Shown here piece by piece: positions 1 to 8,297 of a stretch of DNA of 64,000 nt. Source of the stretch: Peptoclostridium litorale DSM 5388 (GTDB taxonomy: Bacteria; Bacillota; Clostridia; Peptostreptococcales; Peptostreptococcaceae). Positions within the stretch are counted from its first letter, which is position 1; each line of letters starts with the position of its first letter. Made by a program: the position numbers and the translations under genes. The notes under the pieces are model-generated. The model did no database searches, was not told the DNA's origin, and was given only the letters and a program-made list of their open reading frames with translations. Location: assembly GCF_900141635.1 (NCBI RefSeq), contig NZ_FSRH01000003.1:1-64000 (forward strand), written 5' to 3'.

Positions 1-166
1 CCTTGAAAAGCCTTCAGTCAGGAACATAAATTCAATTTCAAACTTGAATACAATAGGTCATATTTGCATGCTTTCAACCGCTTTGGCTGCTGTCAAAAAT
101 GCTAAGGATGAAAGCTGTGTTAAATTTACAAAATCTCTTTCAAAACTTATGAAAGAGCCTGCATAA
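1..166 (+). CDS. C-terminal fragment of an unrecognised protein, truncated by the window edge
   Basis: An open frame enters from the left edge (first full codon at base 2) and stops at TAA 164-166, giving 54 residues. The tail is hydrophilic and lysine-rich (ends KLMKEPA) after a short hydrophobic helix-like stretch. I do not recognise the family from this fragment. It is followed by 345 bases without a gene, so it is probably the last gene of its transcript. That it is coding rests only on an uninterrupted frame with reasonable composition. Confidence 0.45.
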   Translation, partial: LEKPSVRNINSISNLNTIGHICMLSTALAAVKNAKDESCVKFTKSLSKLMKEPA

Positions 167-511
167 TAATCACATTTTTTCACAAAGCTTATTTAAGTGC
201 GCCTAAAAACATTTTTTATCAGCAATAATATACATTTTCATTGAATAGACAATTTTTTCTTCAAAAGATTTGAACTATACGATTGTCTATTTCAACAAAC
301 TCTTTATTTTACCTAATTATGCTCATCTCTAGTTTAAGTCAAAAGGTGAATATGTTCAAGCGGGAATAGATATGTAAAAGAGATATAGAGAAAAAGCATT
401 ATGACTTTCTGCTAATATAACGCATTTGCCAGAATAAAACGAAAGATGTGAACAGTATTGCCAGAAAAAGTGCCAGGCAAGTTAAAAAATACATATAAGA
501 AATATAATCTG
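167..511. other. Intergenic stretch with one imperfect inverted repeat
   Basis: No convincing ORF is present. The only structure seen is a 13-base inverted repeat, TTGAATAGACAAT at 241-253 and its complement at 282-295 (one extra T), separated by 28 bases. It could form a hairpin in RNA but lacks a terminator-like T tract. The rest is AT-rich sequence leading into the promoter of the T-box transcript. Confidence 0.5.
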
Positions 512-540
512 TTGACAGGGTATTTTTAATCTGATAACAT
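512..540 (+). promoter_or_regulatory. Promoter of the T-box/trpP transcript
   Basis: TTGACA (512-517), a 17-base spacer and TAACAT (535-540) with an extended TG at 532-533. Transcription would start near 547, about 30 bases before the first conserved T-box stem, as expected for a T-box leader. Confidence 0.65.
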
Positions 541-574
541 TAATATTAACTAAATAACCACTAGATTTAAATTC

Positions 575-853
575 TGTGAACAGGAAGAGTAGTTGGAATT
601 TTCTATACTTAGCGAGTCGGGTTTGGTGTGAGCCGATTGTAGGAAGTCTAATGAATGGACCTGTGAGAAGCCGGATGAACTCTTATTGAAGAAAGTATTC
701 TTGGCCGGGTAGTCTCCCGTTATAGGGACAGGATATCGAGATTTATCTCTGTATCTGCTGAGGATAGATAATTTTTATTATCTAAAATTGGGTGGCACCG
801 CGATAGCTCATGGCTTTTCGTCCCATTATGTAGGGATGATAGGCCATTTTTTA
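575..853 (+). promoter_or_regulatory. Tryptophan-specific T-box riboswitch
   Basis: The leader carries the T-box core GGGTGGCACCGCG at 790-802. In Stem I, ACAGG (580-584) pairs with CCTGT (660-664), closing a specifier loop with AGTA (588-591) opposite GAA (653-655). The triplet directly after GAA is TGG (656-658), the Trp codon. The variable base of the TGGN bulge is C (796), which matches the G discriminator usual in bacterial tRNA-Trp. Uncharged tRNA-Trp should therefore favour the antiterminator and switch on the downstream transporter gene. Specifier, bulge base and the gene controlled all agree. Confidence 0.93.
810..853 (+). terminator. Attenuator terminator of the T-box
   Basis: ATGGC (810-814) pairs with GCCAT (843-847), and CGTCCC (819-824) with GGGATG (833-838), followed by a T run at 847-852. 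This hairpin is the alternative to the antiterminator containing the T-box core just upstream. Confidence 0.85.
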
Positions 854-901
854 TTTAATTCTAGTGTAAAAATCTGTAAAATAAAAAACGGAGGGATTTA
901 C

Positions 902-1423
902 ATGAATTTAAAGAAAAACATACTGACGGCACTTTTACTAGCGATAGGATTCATACTTCATCAACTTGTACCGGGAGCACTAGGCAGCATGAAATTTGAC
1001 ATAATGCTTTCTGTCATATTCGTATCCATATTCATAAACAGCGAATTCAAAAATGCAGTGCTTACAGCGCTTCTAGGCGGAATAATAACAGCTCTTACAA
1101 CTACTTTCCCTGGAGGCCAGCTTCCAAACATAATAGACAAACTCGTTACATGCATGGTAGTATTTGCAATGGTCAAAATAGCCGAGAAGATAAAGTTCAA
1201 CAAGATATCGGCGGGAATAATAGCATTCGTGGGAACGATAGTAAGCGGAAGCGTATTCCTGTACTCTGCACTCTTAATAGTAGGTCTTCCAGCTCCATTT
1301 GGCGCACTTTTCATAGGAATAGTGCTTCCAACGGCAGTGACAAACATATTCGTTACAGTTGCAGTATATGGAGCGGTAAACATGGCTCTTAAGATGTCCA
1401 ACTTCTCACTTGCAAGACAGTAA
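902..1423 (+). CDS. trpP: TrpP-family tryptophan transporter
   Basis: The 173-residue hydrophobic protein has about five predicted membrane segments and resembles the TrpP/YhaG family of tryptophan uptake proteins, including the signature-like stretch TTTFPGGQLPNIIDK at about 62-76. ATG 902 follows a GGAGGG site at 890-895. The frame also extends upstream into the T-box terminator, but that part is leader RNA. The Trp-specific T-box gives independent support: the gene should be induced when charged tRNA-Trp runs low. It is a single-gene transcript closed by a strong terminator. The substrate is inferred from family resemblance plus RNA specificity. Confidence 0.88.
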   Translation: MNLKKNILTALLLAIGFILHQLVPGALGSMKFDIMLSVIFVSIFINSEFKNAVLTALLGGIITALTTTFPGGQLPNIIDKLVTCMVVFAMVKIAEKIKFNKISAGIIAFVGTIVSGSVFLYSALLIVGLPAPFGALFIGIVLPTAVTNIFVTVAVYGAVNMALKMSNFSLARQ

Positions 1424-1457
1424 TCTTAAATATGTATACAGGATTAAAACAATAGTT

Positions 1458-1515
1458 CCGCAAAAAGAAAGAATCCCGCTTGTAACAAGCGGGATTCTTT
1501 CTTTTTGCGGATTTT
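1458..1515 (+). terminator. Long perfect hairpin terminator after trpP
   Basis: A perfect 25-bp inverted repeat (1458-1482 and 1486-1510) with a 3-base loop is followed by ATTTT. The upper stem is GC-rich and the lower part is an A/T-G/C mix. It separates trpP from the pilus operon. Confidence 0.9.
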
Positions 1516-1648
1516 GTATTGGGAATAGAATTGCAATTGCAAATATAAAACTATAATGTTAAATATTTGAATAAAAGGGTAATATAAACTTGTGCTGAAA
1601 TATTTCAATTTGAATGTATATTTTAAATGAAAAATCGAGGTGGATGAG

Positions 1649-2881
1649 TTGGATGGGACTAAATATGCACGTGAGCATGCTTGCTTGGAAAAATTCTCCG
1701 AAAATATATTTGAATATGGGGAAGGGTATGCAGTAAACGTACTGAATGAATTGATTGAGCAGGGGATAGAAAAAAGAGCCAGCGACATACATATAAATCC
1801 AAAGTCAGACCATGTAGAGCTTAGATTTCGTATAGATGGTTCCTTGAGACTCATATCAAATATAGCTGCTGACAAGATAACAAGCATAATTTCAAGGCTA
1901 AAGGTTATTTCAGATATGGATATAGCGGAAAACAGGCTCCCCCAAGATGGAAGATGCATGTTTGAATACAAGGGGAAGCGTTTTGACCTTAGAGCTGCAA
2001 CTGTGCCGACCATATTTGGAGAAAAGGCGGTCATAAGGATACTCGACAAGAGTAACCTTGGGTATAGTATAGAGACTCTGGGGATGAGCATTGCAGAACT
2101 TGAACGTATAAAAAAGTCCATAGGAGGATCCAGCGGAATGATATTGGTCTCGGGGCCCACAGGTTCCGGAAAGACGACGACCATATACTCTATACTTAAA
2201 CACATGAATCCGGAAAACAAGAATATACTCACAATAGAGGACCCTGTCGAATACATAGTTGAAAACGCATCCCAGATACAGGTGAACAAGAGCAAGGGAC
2301 TGGATTTTGCTACGGGACTCAGGTCCATAATACGCAGTGATCCGGATATAATAATGGTTGGAGAAATAAGGGATGCGGAAACTGCGCAAATAGCCGCCAG
2401 GGCGGCTATGACGGGGCACCTTGTATTGAGCAGCATTCATACAAATGATTCAGCAAGTGCAGTGACAAGACTTGTAGAAATGGGGATACATCCTTTTATG
2501 GTGGCTTCTTCACTTAGATGTGTTGTAGCGCAAAGGCTTGTTAAAAAAGCATGCCAAAATTGCAAACAAGAGTACAGACTGCCGAATGAGGAGCTGACTT
2601 TTTTTGGAATAGAAGACCATTGTGATTGTGCTTTTACAAGGGGGCAGGGATGTGAAAAATGCTTTGGAACCGGATATCTTGGAAGAGTGGGAGTGTATGA
2701 GGTAATGGCAATAGACTCGAATATAAGGGATAGCATAAACCGGGGGGAGTCGGATGCGCAGATTAAAAGAATAGCAGTGGAAAATGGAATGAAAACAATA
2801 CTTGAGAACTCAGTAAGGCTCGTAAGAAACGGAATTACCACATTTGACGAAATAGCAGTTTTTTTAAATGACAAGGTATAG
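1649..2881 (+). CDS. pilB: Type IV pilus/type II secretion assembly ATPase (PilB/GspE family)
   Basis: This hexameric cytoplasmic ATPase would power pilin extraction from the membrane. Visible motifs are Walker A GPTGSGKT (about residues 169-176), the Asp box EDPVE, Walker B PDIIMVGEIRD, the His box with GHLVLSSIHTND, and a Zn-binding pair CQNC (about 302-305) and CEKC (about 335-338). At 410 residues it lacks most of the N-terminal MshEN-type region of full-length PilB (around 560) and is nearer ComGA in size. TTG 1649 is chosen because GAGGTGG (1638-1643) lies six bases upstream; a GTG at 1640 overlaps that site. TATAAT at 1552-1557 with TTGCAA at 1531-1536 is a possible promoter, though its spacer is only 15 bases. 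First gene of a ten-gene operon. Confidence 0.92.
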   Translation: MDGTKYAREHACLEKFSENIFEYGEGYAVNVLNELIEQGIEKRASDIHINPKSDHVELRFRIDGSLRLISNIAADKITSIISRLKVISDMDIAENRLPQDGRCMFEYKGKRFDLRAATVPTIFGEKAVIRILDKSNLGYSIETLGMSIAELERIKKSIGGSSGMILVSGPTGSGKTTTIYSILKHMNPENKNILTIEDPVEYIVENASQIQVNKSKGLDFATGLRSIIRSDPDIIMVGEIRDAETAQIAARAAMTGHLVLSSIHTNDSASAVTRLVEMGIHPFMVASSLRCVVAQRLVKKACQNCKQEYRLPNEELTFFGIEDHCDCAFTRGQGCEKCFGTGYLGRVGVYEVMAIDSNIRDSINRGESDAQIKRIAVENGMKTILENSVRLVRNGITTFDEIAVFLNDKV

Positions 2882-2896
2882 TCTGGTGGTGTGTGT

Positions 2897-4084
2897 ATGT
2901 ATACCTATTTCATATTGGGAACAGATGAAAAAAGGCGGATATCATTTGAGTTGGCTGCAGGAGCTGACAAGGAATCGGCTCTGCGCAGCGTATCAAAAAG
3001 CTTAAAGTATGTATTATTGGCGTTCAAAATTATTGGAGTTTCGCGAAAAGGCAGTGCTTTAAATCCCGGTGAAATTGGAGCCTTCTTTGACCGGCTTCAT
3101 ATGCTTCTTCGTGCAGGAATCCCACTTTGCAAGGCACTGAATATAATGGAAAACGCATCGGAAAAACTGTCGAAATATGCAAAGCCTCTACATGAGGGAG
3201 TAAGCCGGGGTGATACGCTTTTGAAATCTATGGAAATGTCTGACGTTAGATTTCCAGACATGGCTTTAAAGCTAGTGGATTCAGGTGAAAACAGCGGCAA
3301 CATTGAGTTTTCATGTGAAAAACTTTCGCATTATTATAACAATATAGACTGTATGAAAAAAGAGATAATAAACCTTTCATTATATCCAATCATAGTTTTG
3401 ATTTTTTCCATAATAATGTTCATTTCAATGTATGTAATAATACTTCCCAGATTTTCTGAACTCGTATACTTAAATGGAATAGAGGTAACAGGCTGGAGCA
3501 GCATTATACTGAAGAGCAGTGTGTATGCCAGAAGCCATATTGTCAAGCTGGGAATAATGGTGGCAGCCCTGTCAGCTTCGGCCATGGGCATAGTTAAAAG
3601 CAATATAAAGCGGGAATGGATGGAAAAAGTGATTTTAAGATTTCCGCAGGCAAGGAAGGTGTATAAAAGCTTTGTTGGAATGGCATTTTCACAAACTATG
3701 GGAATGAGCATGGGCGGAGGAATGAACATACTGGAGGGGGTGGATGCATGTAAGGGGATTTTCAAGGAGAAGGGATACCTGAAGGCCCTGGAGATTATGG
3801 AGGAGAACATAAAGCGCGGAGAAGGTTTCTCGAGTGGAATGGCTAAATCGGACATATTCTCCGAAGAACTTGTGGCAATAGTGAGCATAGGGGAGAATTC
3901 GGGAAGTTTGCCCAAGGTATTTGAGAACATGTCGAAATACTATGAACGGGCCTTGCAGTCCAACGTGAAAAGAGCCTTAAGCGTGCTGGGGCCTCTGCTC
4001 ATAGTTGCGGTATCTATTGTAATGGGGACTATGCTGTATTTTGTGGTAATGCCTATAATAGGCACATTGAACAACATGGTTTAG
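2897..4084 (+). CDS. pilC: Pilus assembly inner-membrane platform protein (PilC/GspF family)
   Basis: The protein of about 395 residues has the two-repeat T2SSF architecture: a first cytoplasmic helical domain at about 58-165, membrane segments at about 160-190 and 215-235, a second domain at about 265-360, and a final C-terminal membrane helix. The repeated phrases LLRAGIPLCKALNIM and MGGGMNILEGVDACK mark the two domains. It would form the platform turned by the PilB-type ATPase. ATG 2897 is preferred over the in-frame GTG 2891 because TGGTGGTG lies immediately before; the site is weak and translation may be coupled to pilB, which ends 15 bases upstream. Confidence 0.9.
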   Translation: MYTYFILGTDEKRRISFELAAGADKESALRSVSKSLKYVLLAFKIIGVSRKGSALNPGEIGAFFDRLHMLLRAGIPLCKALNIMENASEKLSKYAKPLHEGVSRGDTLLKSMEMSDVRFPDMALKLVDSGENSGNIEFSCEKLSHYYNNIDCMKKEIINLSLYPIIVLIFSIIMFISMYVIILPRFSELVYLNGIEVTGWSSIILKSSVYARSHIVKLGIMVAALSASAMGIVKSNIKREWMEKVILRFPQARKVYKSFVGMAFSQTMGMSMGGGMNILEGVDACKGIFKEKGYLKALEIMEENIKRGEGFSSGMAKSDIFSEELVAIVSIGENSGSLPKVFENMSKYYERALQSNVKRALSVLGPLLIVAVSIVMGTMLYFVVMPIIGTLNNMV

Positions 4085-4111
4085 AACAAAGAATAAAGGA
4101 GATGGACGTCT

Positions 4112-4534
4112 ATGCAAGCTTTAAAGAAAATTTTGAAAAACAACAAGGGATTTTCTCTGATAGAAGTCATGGCGGCTGTAGTAATGATGGTAGTGCTTAT
4201 GTCAGTTGTGATTCCAAATGTTATGGGGATGAACGCCAAAGGCAGGCTGGATGCTGATATAATATCAGCTTCTGCGATAGGAAAGGCGGTAGAACTTTAT
4301 GCAATTGAAAATGAGGATGTGGACGGCGATACGGATGAGATAATAAAAGCCATTGAAAGCGAAGGATATGTAAAAGATGTGGGAGCGCCTAAAAGTAGAG
4401 GGTACAGTTGGCAAATAGATGTGGACGATAATGGAAGGGTTAAAGTTGAAATAAGCAAGGGCGGAGAAGCAAAACTGCTGTATCCAAATATTGAAGTCGA
4501 AGATGATAAAGGTACTGGAGTGGAACAAAATTAG
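4112..4534 (+). CDS. Type IV prepilin-like protein, probable major (pseudo)pilin
   Basis: The 140-residue protein has a class-III signal: a short positive leader (QALKKILKNNKG), cleavage before F at G^FSLIEV, Glu at position +5, then a hydrophobic helix MAAVVMMVVLMSVVIPNV. The rest is a small acidic globular domain without an obvious disulfide pair. Size and place directly after pilC are like GspG/ComGC/PilA proteins. A good AAGGAG site precedes ATG 4112. It depends on a PilD-type prepilin peptidase, which is not encoded in this window. Confidence 0.88.
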   Translation: MQALKKILKNNKGFSLIEVMAAVVMMVVLMSVVIPNVMGMNAKGRLDADIISASAIGKAVELYAIENEDVDGDTDEIIKAIESEGYVKDVGAPKSRGYSWQIDVDDNGRVKVEISKGGEAKLLYPNIEVEDDKGTGVEQN

Positions 4535-4553
4535 AGCGTGGGCAGGTGCGAAA

Positions 4554-5342
4554 GTGAAACTCATGGTGTGGATTGAAGACGAAAAAGCACAAGTGGCTTA
4601 TATTGATTGCAAAGAAGGCGTAGAGTCGATTTGTGAAATGAGTATTAAACGACATAAGGGAATGGGAGTTCATTCGATAGACGAGGAAAATCTTATATCA
4701 GATATACTCAGCTATAGTGCCGCAGCGGGAAAGGGAGTCGGCATGGATAAAATTATATTCATAGACAACTCAAGCTTTTGCATTGCAAGGTGCACAGAGA
4801 TTCCGCAATTTAGATTTAGATGGATGCAAAAAAGGGCTGCAGTAAATAAATGTATTATGGAAAGCAACATATCTCTTGGAAATTATATTTTTAAGGAGGT
4901 TGAAATTAAAAAGCGAAGCGATTGTACTGACGTACTTGTGCTGGCAATAATGCAAAAGCGTATGGATTCCTTCAACCAGATATCGAAAGGGTTGGGCGCA
5001 CTGAAAACGTCTGTATATTCAGGCGCCCATATTCTTTTCAACGAGGCGGCATGCATTTCTAGTGTATTTGAGCACGGTACATTTCTTTACGACAGAGGAT
5101 TTTCAGTGATGGAGATGATATTAGAAGCGGAGGGGACTGAGTTTAAGGAACTACAAATAAAAGATGCACGCCAGGAGATCAAGCGGTTAAAGAGTATATT
5201 CGGCGAAAAGCATAAAATATATACGAATATCGCAGGCTTTGAGGAGCTAAAAGAAGTGGAAGATTCTCATGCAGGTACAATGTCTCGAAAGTTTAATGTA
5301 GACAGGGCTTTGATTGAAAGGCTAAGCGGGGAGCTGTTATGA
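4554..5342 (+). CDS. Unrecognised pilus-operon protein in the PilM position
   Basis: I do not recognise this protein of about 262 residues by sequence. It has no signal peptide or membrane helix, and its beta-rich N-terminus (KLMVWIEDEKAQVAYIDCK) is compatible with an actin-like fold. It lies between the prepilin gene and two single-pass membrane proteins, where PilM is encoded in other type IV pilus operons, so a highly divergent PilM is the leading guess. GTG 4554 is chosen because AGGTG (4544-4548) lies upstream and the prepilin stops at 4534; the frame stays open to 4491, inside the prepilin gene. It overlaps the next gene by ATGA (5339-5342), which implies translational coupling. Confidence 0.6.
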   Translation: MKLMVWIEDEKAQVAYIDCKEGVESICEMSIKRHKGMGVHSIDEENLISDILSYSAAAGKGVGMDKIIFIDNSSFCIARCTEIPQFRFRWMQKRAAVNKCIMESNISLGNYIFKEVEIKKRSDCTDVLVLAIMQKRMDSFNQISKGLGALKTSVYSGAHILFNEAACISSVFEHGTFLYDRGFSVMEMILEAEGTEFKELQIKDARQEIKRLKSIFGEKHKIYTNIAGFEELKEVEDSHAGTMSRKFNVDRALIERLSGELL

Positions 5343-5887
5343 AAGAGTATATTGACTTCAACAGACTGTACAGGCGTAAAGAAAACATTGGGAAACTGAA
5401 GAAATACAGAATTTTCATAATCATGATGTTTTTGGGTGTTTTTATAATTGCATCAGACAGGGCGGCATGCATTTATTTGGAATTCCAAAGCGATAAGAAC
5501 AGACAAATCGAATCCAAATATGAAAATGAATTTTATGAGTTTGGGGAAATATATGTTTCTCGAAAAGTATATATAGAAGATTTTGAAGACATAAAGGGGC
5601 AATCGCGTGATGTGCGCGAATATGAAATATTAGAGGAAATATTTCGAAAATCAATCGATTTTGCAAGAGTTGACAAAATATCAATTGATTCAAATGAGAT
5701 GGCGATATCGGGTGATTGCAAAAGGTATGGAAGTATATCGGGGTTTATAAAAGCCTTGGAAGAAGGATCTGAATTAGATTTTGAAGTTGAAAACATATTA
5801 AAAGCAAGCTTTGAAACCGATGAACAAGTGTATTCGTTCAGGATTAAGTGCGAATTTGAAAAGGGCGAAAGAGGTGACGACATGTGA
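5339..5887 (+). CDS. Single-pass membrane pilus-operon protein in the PilN position
   Basis: 182 residues: a basic cytoplasmic N-terminus (NRLYRRKENIGKLKKYR), one membrane helix at about 25-42 (IFIIMMFLGVFIIAS), then an extracytoplasmic part with a likely coiled coil and a small alpha/beta domain. This is the topology of PilN, and the order after a PilM-position gene and before a PilO-like gene supports that role. Sequence similarity to PilN is not obvious by eye. It overlaps both neighbours by four bases (ATGA upstream, GTGA downstream), so the three genes are probably translated in a fixed ratio. Confidence 0.62.
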   Translation: MKEYIDFNRLYRRKENIGKLKKYRIFIIMMFLGVFIIASDRAACIYLEFQSDKNRQIESKYENEFYEFGEIYVSRKVYIEDFEDIKGQSRDVREYEILEEIFRKSIDFARVDKISIDSNEMAISGDCKRYGSISGFIKALEEGSELDFEVENILKASFETDEQVYSFRIKCEFEKGERGDDM

Positions 5888-6390
5888 AAAAGCTGTTGCT
5901 CCATGCGCTGTGCCTGTATTTTATCTTTCTATATTCTGAAAATTATCTTTTGAACGATCTGGGCCTTGCGATTGAAGAGTATAGACATGCACAAGATATC
6001 GACGAAAAAATAAGTGGGCTGGAAGAAAGGGGGGCCGAGACGCGGGATGTAGATGAAGAGTATAGGAATATATGCATGGCATTTGAATACATGGATGAGG
6101 AGACTGAAATTTTGAATATGCTGGAAACGATATATTTGGAGTCGGGAGTCAAGCTGATAGGTCAGAAGCACGAATGCAAGGAAATAAGGCTTGAAAAATC
6201 CAATGAATACATCGAATGCACTGATATAAAAATTACAGTTTCAGGAAGCAGGGAAAGCACAGTTGAGCTTTTGAGGATGATTGAGCAGGCGCGGGGTCTC
6301 ATATCAATAGGCAATGTAGACATACTAGTAGAGCAGGGAGAACAGCTGCTTTCCAGCATCGAGATACAAATATACTCTGATTCGGATTAG
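5884..6390 (+). CDS. Single-pass membrane pilus-operon protein in the PilO position
   Basis: 168 residues starting at GTG 5884, inside the GTGA overlap with the previous stop. A membrane helix at about 4-20 (LLLHALCLYFIFLYS) is followed by a glutamate-rich coiled-coil-like stretch (about 30-80) and a small C-terminal domain ending in beta strands. This matches the PilO plan of helix, coiled coil and ferredoxin-like domain, and PilO would pair with the PilN-position protein. The assignment rests on topology and gene order. Confidence 0.6.
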   Translation: MKKLLLHALCLYFIFLYSENYLLNDLGLAIEEYRHAQDIDEKISGLEERGAETRDVDEEYRNICMAFEYMDEETEILNMLETIYLESGVKLIGQKHECKEIRLEKSNEYIECTDIKITVSGSRESTVELLRMIEQARGLISIGNVDILVEQGEQLLSSIEIQIYSDSD

Positions 6391-6402
6391 AGAGTGATTG
6401 AG

Positions 6403-7134
6403 ATGGAAAACACCAGAAATGGCAAGGGGTTTGTACTAATAGAAGTGATAATGGGAATAAGCATAGCTGCATTAGTGCTGATTTCATTAATGGACGCGTA
6501 CTATAATGCCATGAATGCAATAAATAAGGCTGGCAAAAATCAGAAGGCGGTCAATATAGCTCAAGGATATGCGGAAGAGATGCTTAACATGGAGGAAGAT
6601 GCGCTTATAAGTACGTATTCAGGCTATGAAAGTGAAGAAGGAGATTACAGGGTGAGTGTAGGACTGGAAATTCAAAGAGAAAACATTGCAAATAGGGATG
6701 TATGCATTGAAGAAATCAAAAGAGATGTTTTGATTGAAATAGGTGATGATGCAGTTTTGATTAATGGATTGGAAATGCCCGTGCAAGAAAACATGGAGGT
6801 GACAATTGAGGAGCCGGAAAAAATTCTGGTGAAGCCATACGGAATAGGCATTGAAGGGATAAAAGCAGGAGCTGTTGTAATATGGCAAAGGGGATGTGCT
6901 GATATTGAACGCATACATGTGAAAAACAGTTCTAGACGAGACATTGACGTATATCATTTCAAAAATCAAACAGAGGGATTCAATGAGATTGCGATAGAGG
7001 GGCAAAATGTCTGCATTCAGGTAAATATGGGTGATTTTAAAACGGGGACGAGGCTTTTAAGGGCACGTATTTGCGTGTACTGCAAGGAAAATCTGGAGGC
7101 CGAAATTGTAACTTACAGAAATGTGAGGTATTGA
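6403..7134 (+). CDS. Minor prepilin-like protein (GspI/PilV-like position)
   Basis: The leader MENTRNGKG is followed by the cleavage context G^FVLIEV, with Glu at +5, and the hydrophobic helix IMGISIAALVLISLMDAYY. About 243 residues if translation starts at ATG 6403, which has AGAGAG eight bases upstream; an in-frame GTG at 6394 lacks a comparable site. The long, acidic extracytoplasmic part is beta-rich. It is the first of four consecutive minor-pilin-like genes, which by analogy with GspH-I-J-K would build an initiating tip complex. Confidence 0.78.
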   Translation: MENTRNGKGFVLIEVIMGISIAALVLISLMDAYYNAMNAINKAGKNQKAVNIAQGYAEEMLNMEEDALISTYSGYESEEGDYRVSVGLEIQRENIANRDVCIEEIKRDVLIEIGDDAVLINGLEMPVQENMEVTIEEPEKILVKPYGIGIEGIKAGAVVIWQRGCADIERIHVKNSSRRDIDVYHFKNQTEGFNEIAIEGQNVCIQVNMGDFKTGTRLLRARICVYCKENLEAEIVTYRNVRY

Positions 7135-7135
7135 A

Positions 7136-8281
7136 TTGAAAAAAGATAAAAATGGATTCATAATGATAGGAATTATGCTTGTGACAGTGTCGATATGGAT
7201 AATGGGGCTCACACTTATTTCAATATCCATGAGCAATGCGAAGCTGAAAATAATAAGCCGCCAGTCAAAGCAGAATTTCTATATATGCGAGGGGGCAATA
7301 GAGGGCGTGAAGTCAAAGCTCATGGAAGAAATACAAAATGCGATTGAAAGTGGCTGGATAGAAGTGGACAGGTTCATGGAAGATGAGTATGACGATTTCA
7401 TATGCAGCGAGATGCAAAAAGAGATTGAAGGGTCAGACAGCTTGTATATTGAATCGTCAAAAGACCAGTACGGGCATATCGATTACAGAACAGACAAAGA
7501 CAAAATAGAAGAGATGTTAAATGAAATGTTCAAAAGTGAATATTCCAGATATTTTTGCGGTGAAAAGAAGAGAGACTTTGTAAATGGAATAGAAGCTGTA
7601 GAAATAGATGGAGCCAGAATAAATGTAATAGACGACATGGTCGTAAATGAAGGAGACGAGATAGTGTTTGAAATATCTTCAAGCAGAAAATACAAGGCGT
7701 CTGACATAAGGATAGATGTGGAAATGGGAATAGTCGTGCCTGACAGTGACTGCGGCCACTTGGACTATTCAAAAAGCAAGGCAAGTGTGCCTTTGATTAT
7801 GGATTTTGACATGATATCACCAAATCCTGTGAATGTTGCAAATGCAGGCGACATAGCGGTTTTGACAGGGGAATCAGAAATGCAGGAAGTCGAGGGCCTT
7901 ATAAAATGGGACAAGGAGATGTCAAGCCAATGCGATGGGACTGTCGTATATGTCGGGGAGGAAGATTTTGAAATGGAAGAGCATATGTGCAGGGGGGTCA
8001 TAATTACAAGAGGTGCAATAAAGGCGGGCAATGGGTGTTTTGAGGGGATGCTTATAGGACTAGGTGGTATAGAATGCGAAGACGGCTTTTCATTAAAACG
8101 AAACAGGAGTATTGTAGAAACTATAATGGTATTAAATTCACTAGAAGATATATTCGACATGTCAAAATCGGATTCAAGTGATTACATAATTTCGGTGGAA
8201 AAGCTGGGGAGGGCGAAAATACACGGAGATGTTGACGTTGAAAGCTTTATAGATATAAGACAGTGGACAAGAAGGCGATAA
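7136..8281 (+). CDS. Large minor prepilin-like protein lacking Glu+5 (GspK/PilX-like)
   Basis: 381 residues with an N-terminus MKKDKNG^FIMIGIMLVTV resembling a prepilin signal but with Gly instead of Glu at +5, followed by a long hydrophobic helix. Large size and absence of Glu+5 are features of GspK-type tip subunits, which suggests the same tip role; the body is not recognised. TTG 7136 has GAGG at 7125-7128, and the previous stop ends one base before. The extracytoplasmic domain is highly acidic and its C-terminal half is rich in short glycine-containing strands. Confidence 0.65.
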   Translation: MKKDKNGFIMIGIMLVTVSIWIMGLTLISISMSNAKLKIISRQSKQNFYICEGAIEGVKSKLMEEIQNAIESGWIEVDRFMEDEYDDFICSEMQKEIEGSDSLYIESSKDQYGHIDYRTDKDKIEEMLNEMFKSEYSRYFCGEKKRDFVNGIEAVEIDGARINVIDDMVVNEGDEIVFEISSSRKYKASDIRIDVEMGIVVPDSDCGHLDYSKSKASVPLIMDFDMISPNPVNVANAGDIAVLTGESEMQEVEGLIKWDKEMSSQCDGTVVYVGEEDFEMEEHMCRGVIITRGAIKAGNGCFEGMLIGLGGIECEDGFSLKRNRSIVETIMVLNSLEDIFDMSKSDSSDYIISVEKLGRAKIHGDVDVESFIDIRQWTRRR

Positions 8282-8297
8282 TCATGGGGATGATTGA

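Noticed and set aside
788-901. In-frame upstream extension of trpP
   Set aside because: It lies within the T-box core and terminator, so it is leader RNA; ATG 902 has the ribosome-binding site.
1444-2436. Long antisense open frame across the 5' half of pilB
   Set aside because: It has no ribosome-binding site, its product is Ser/Pro-rich without a family, and it mirrors the codon bias of the well-supported pilB gene.
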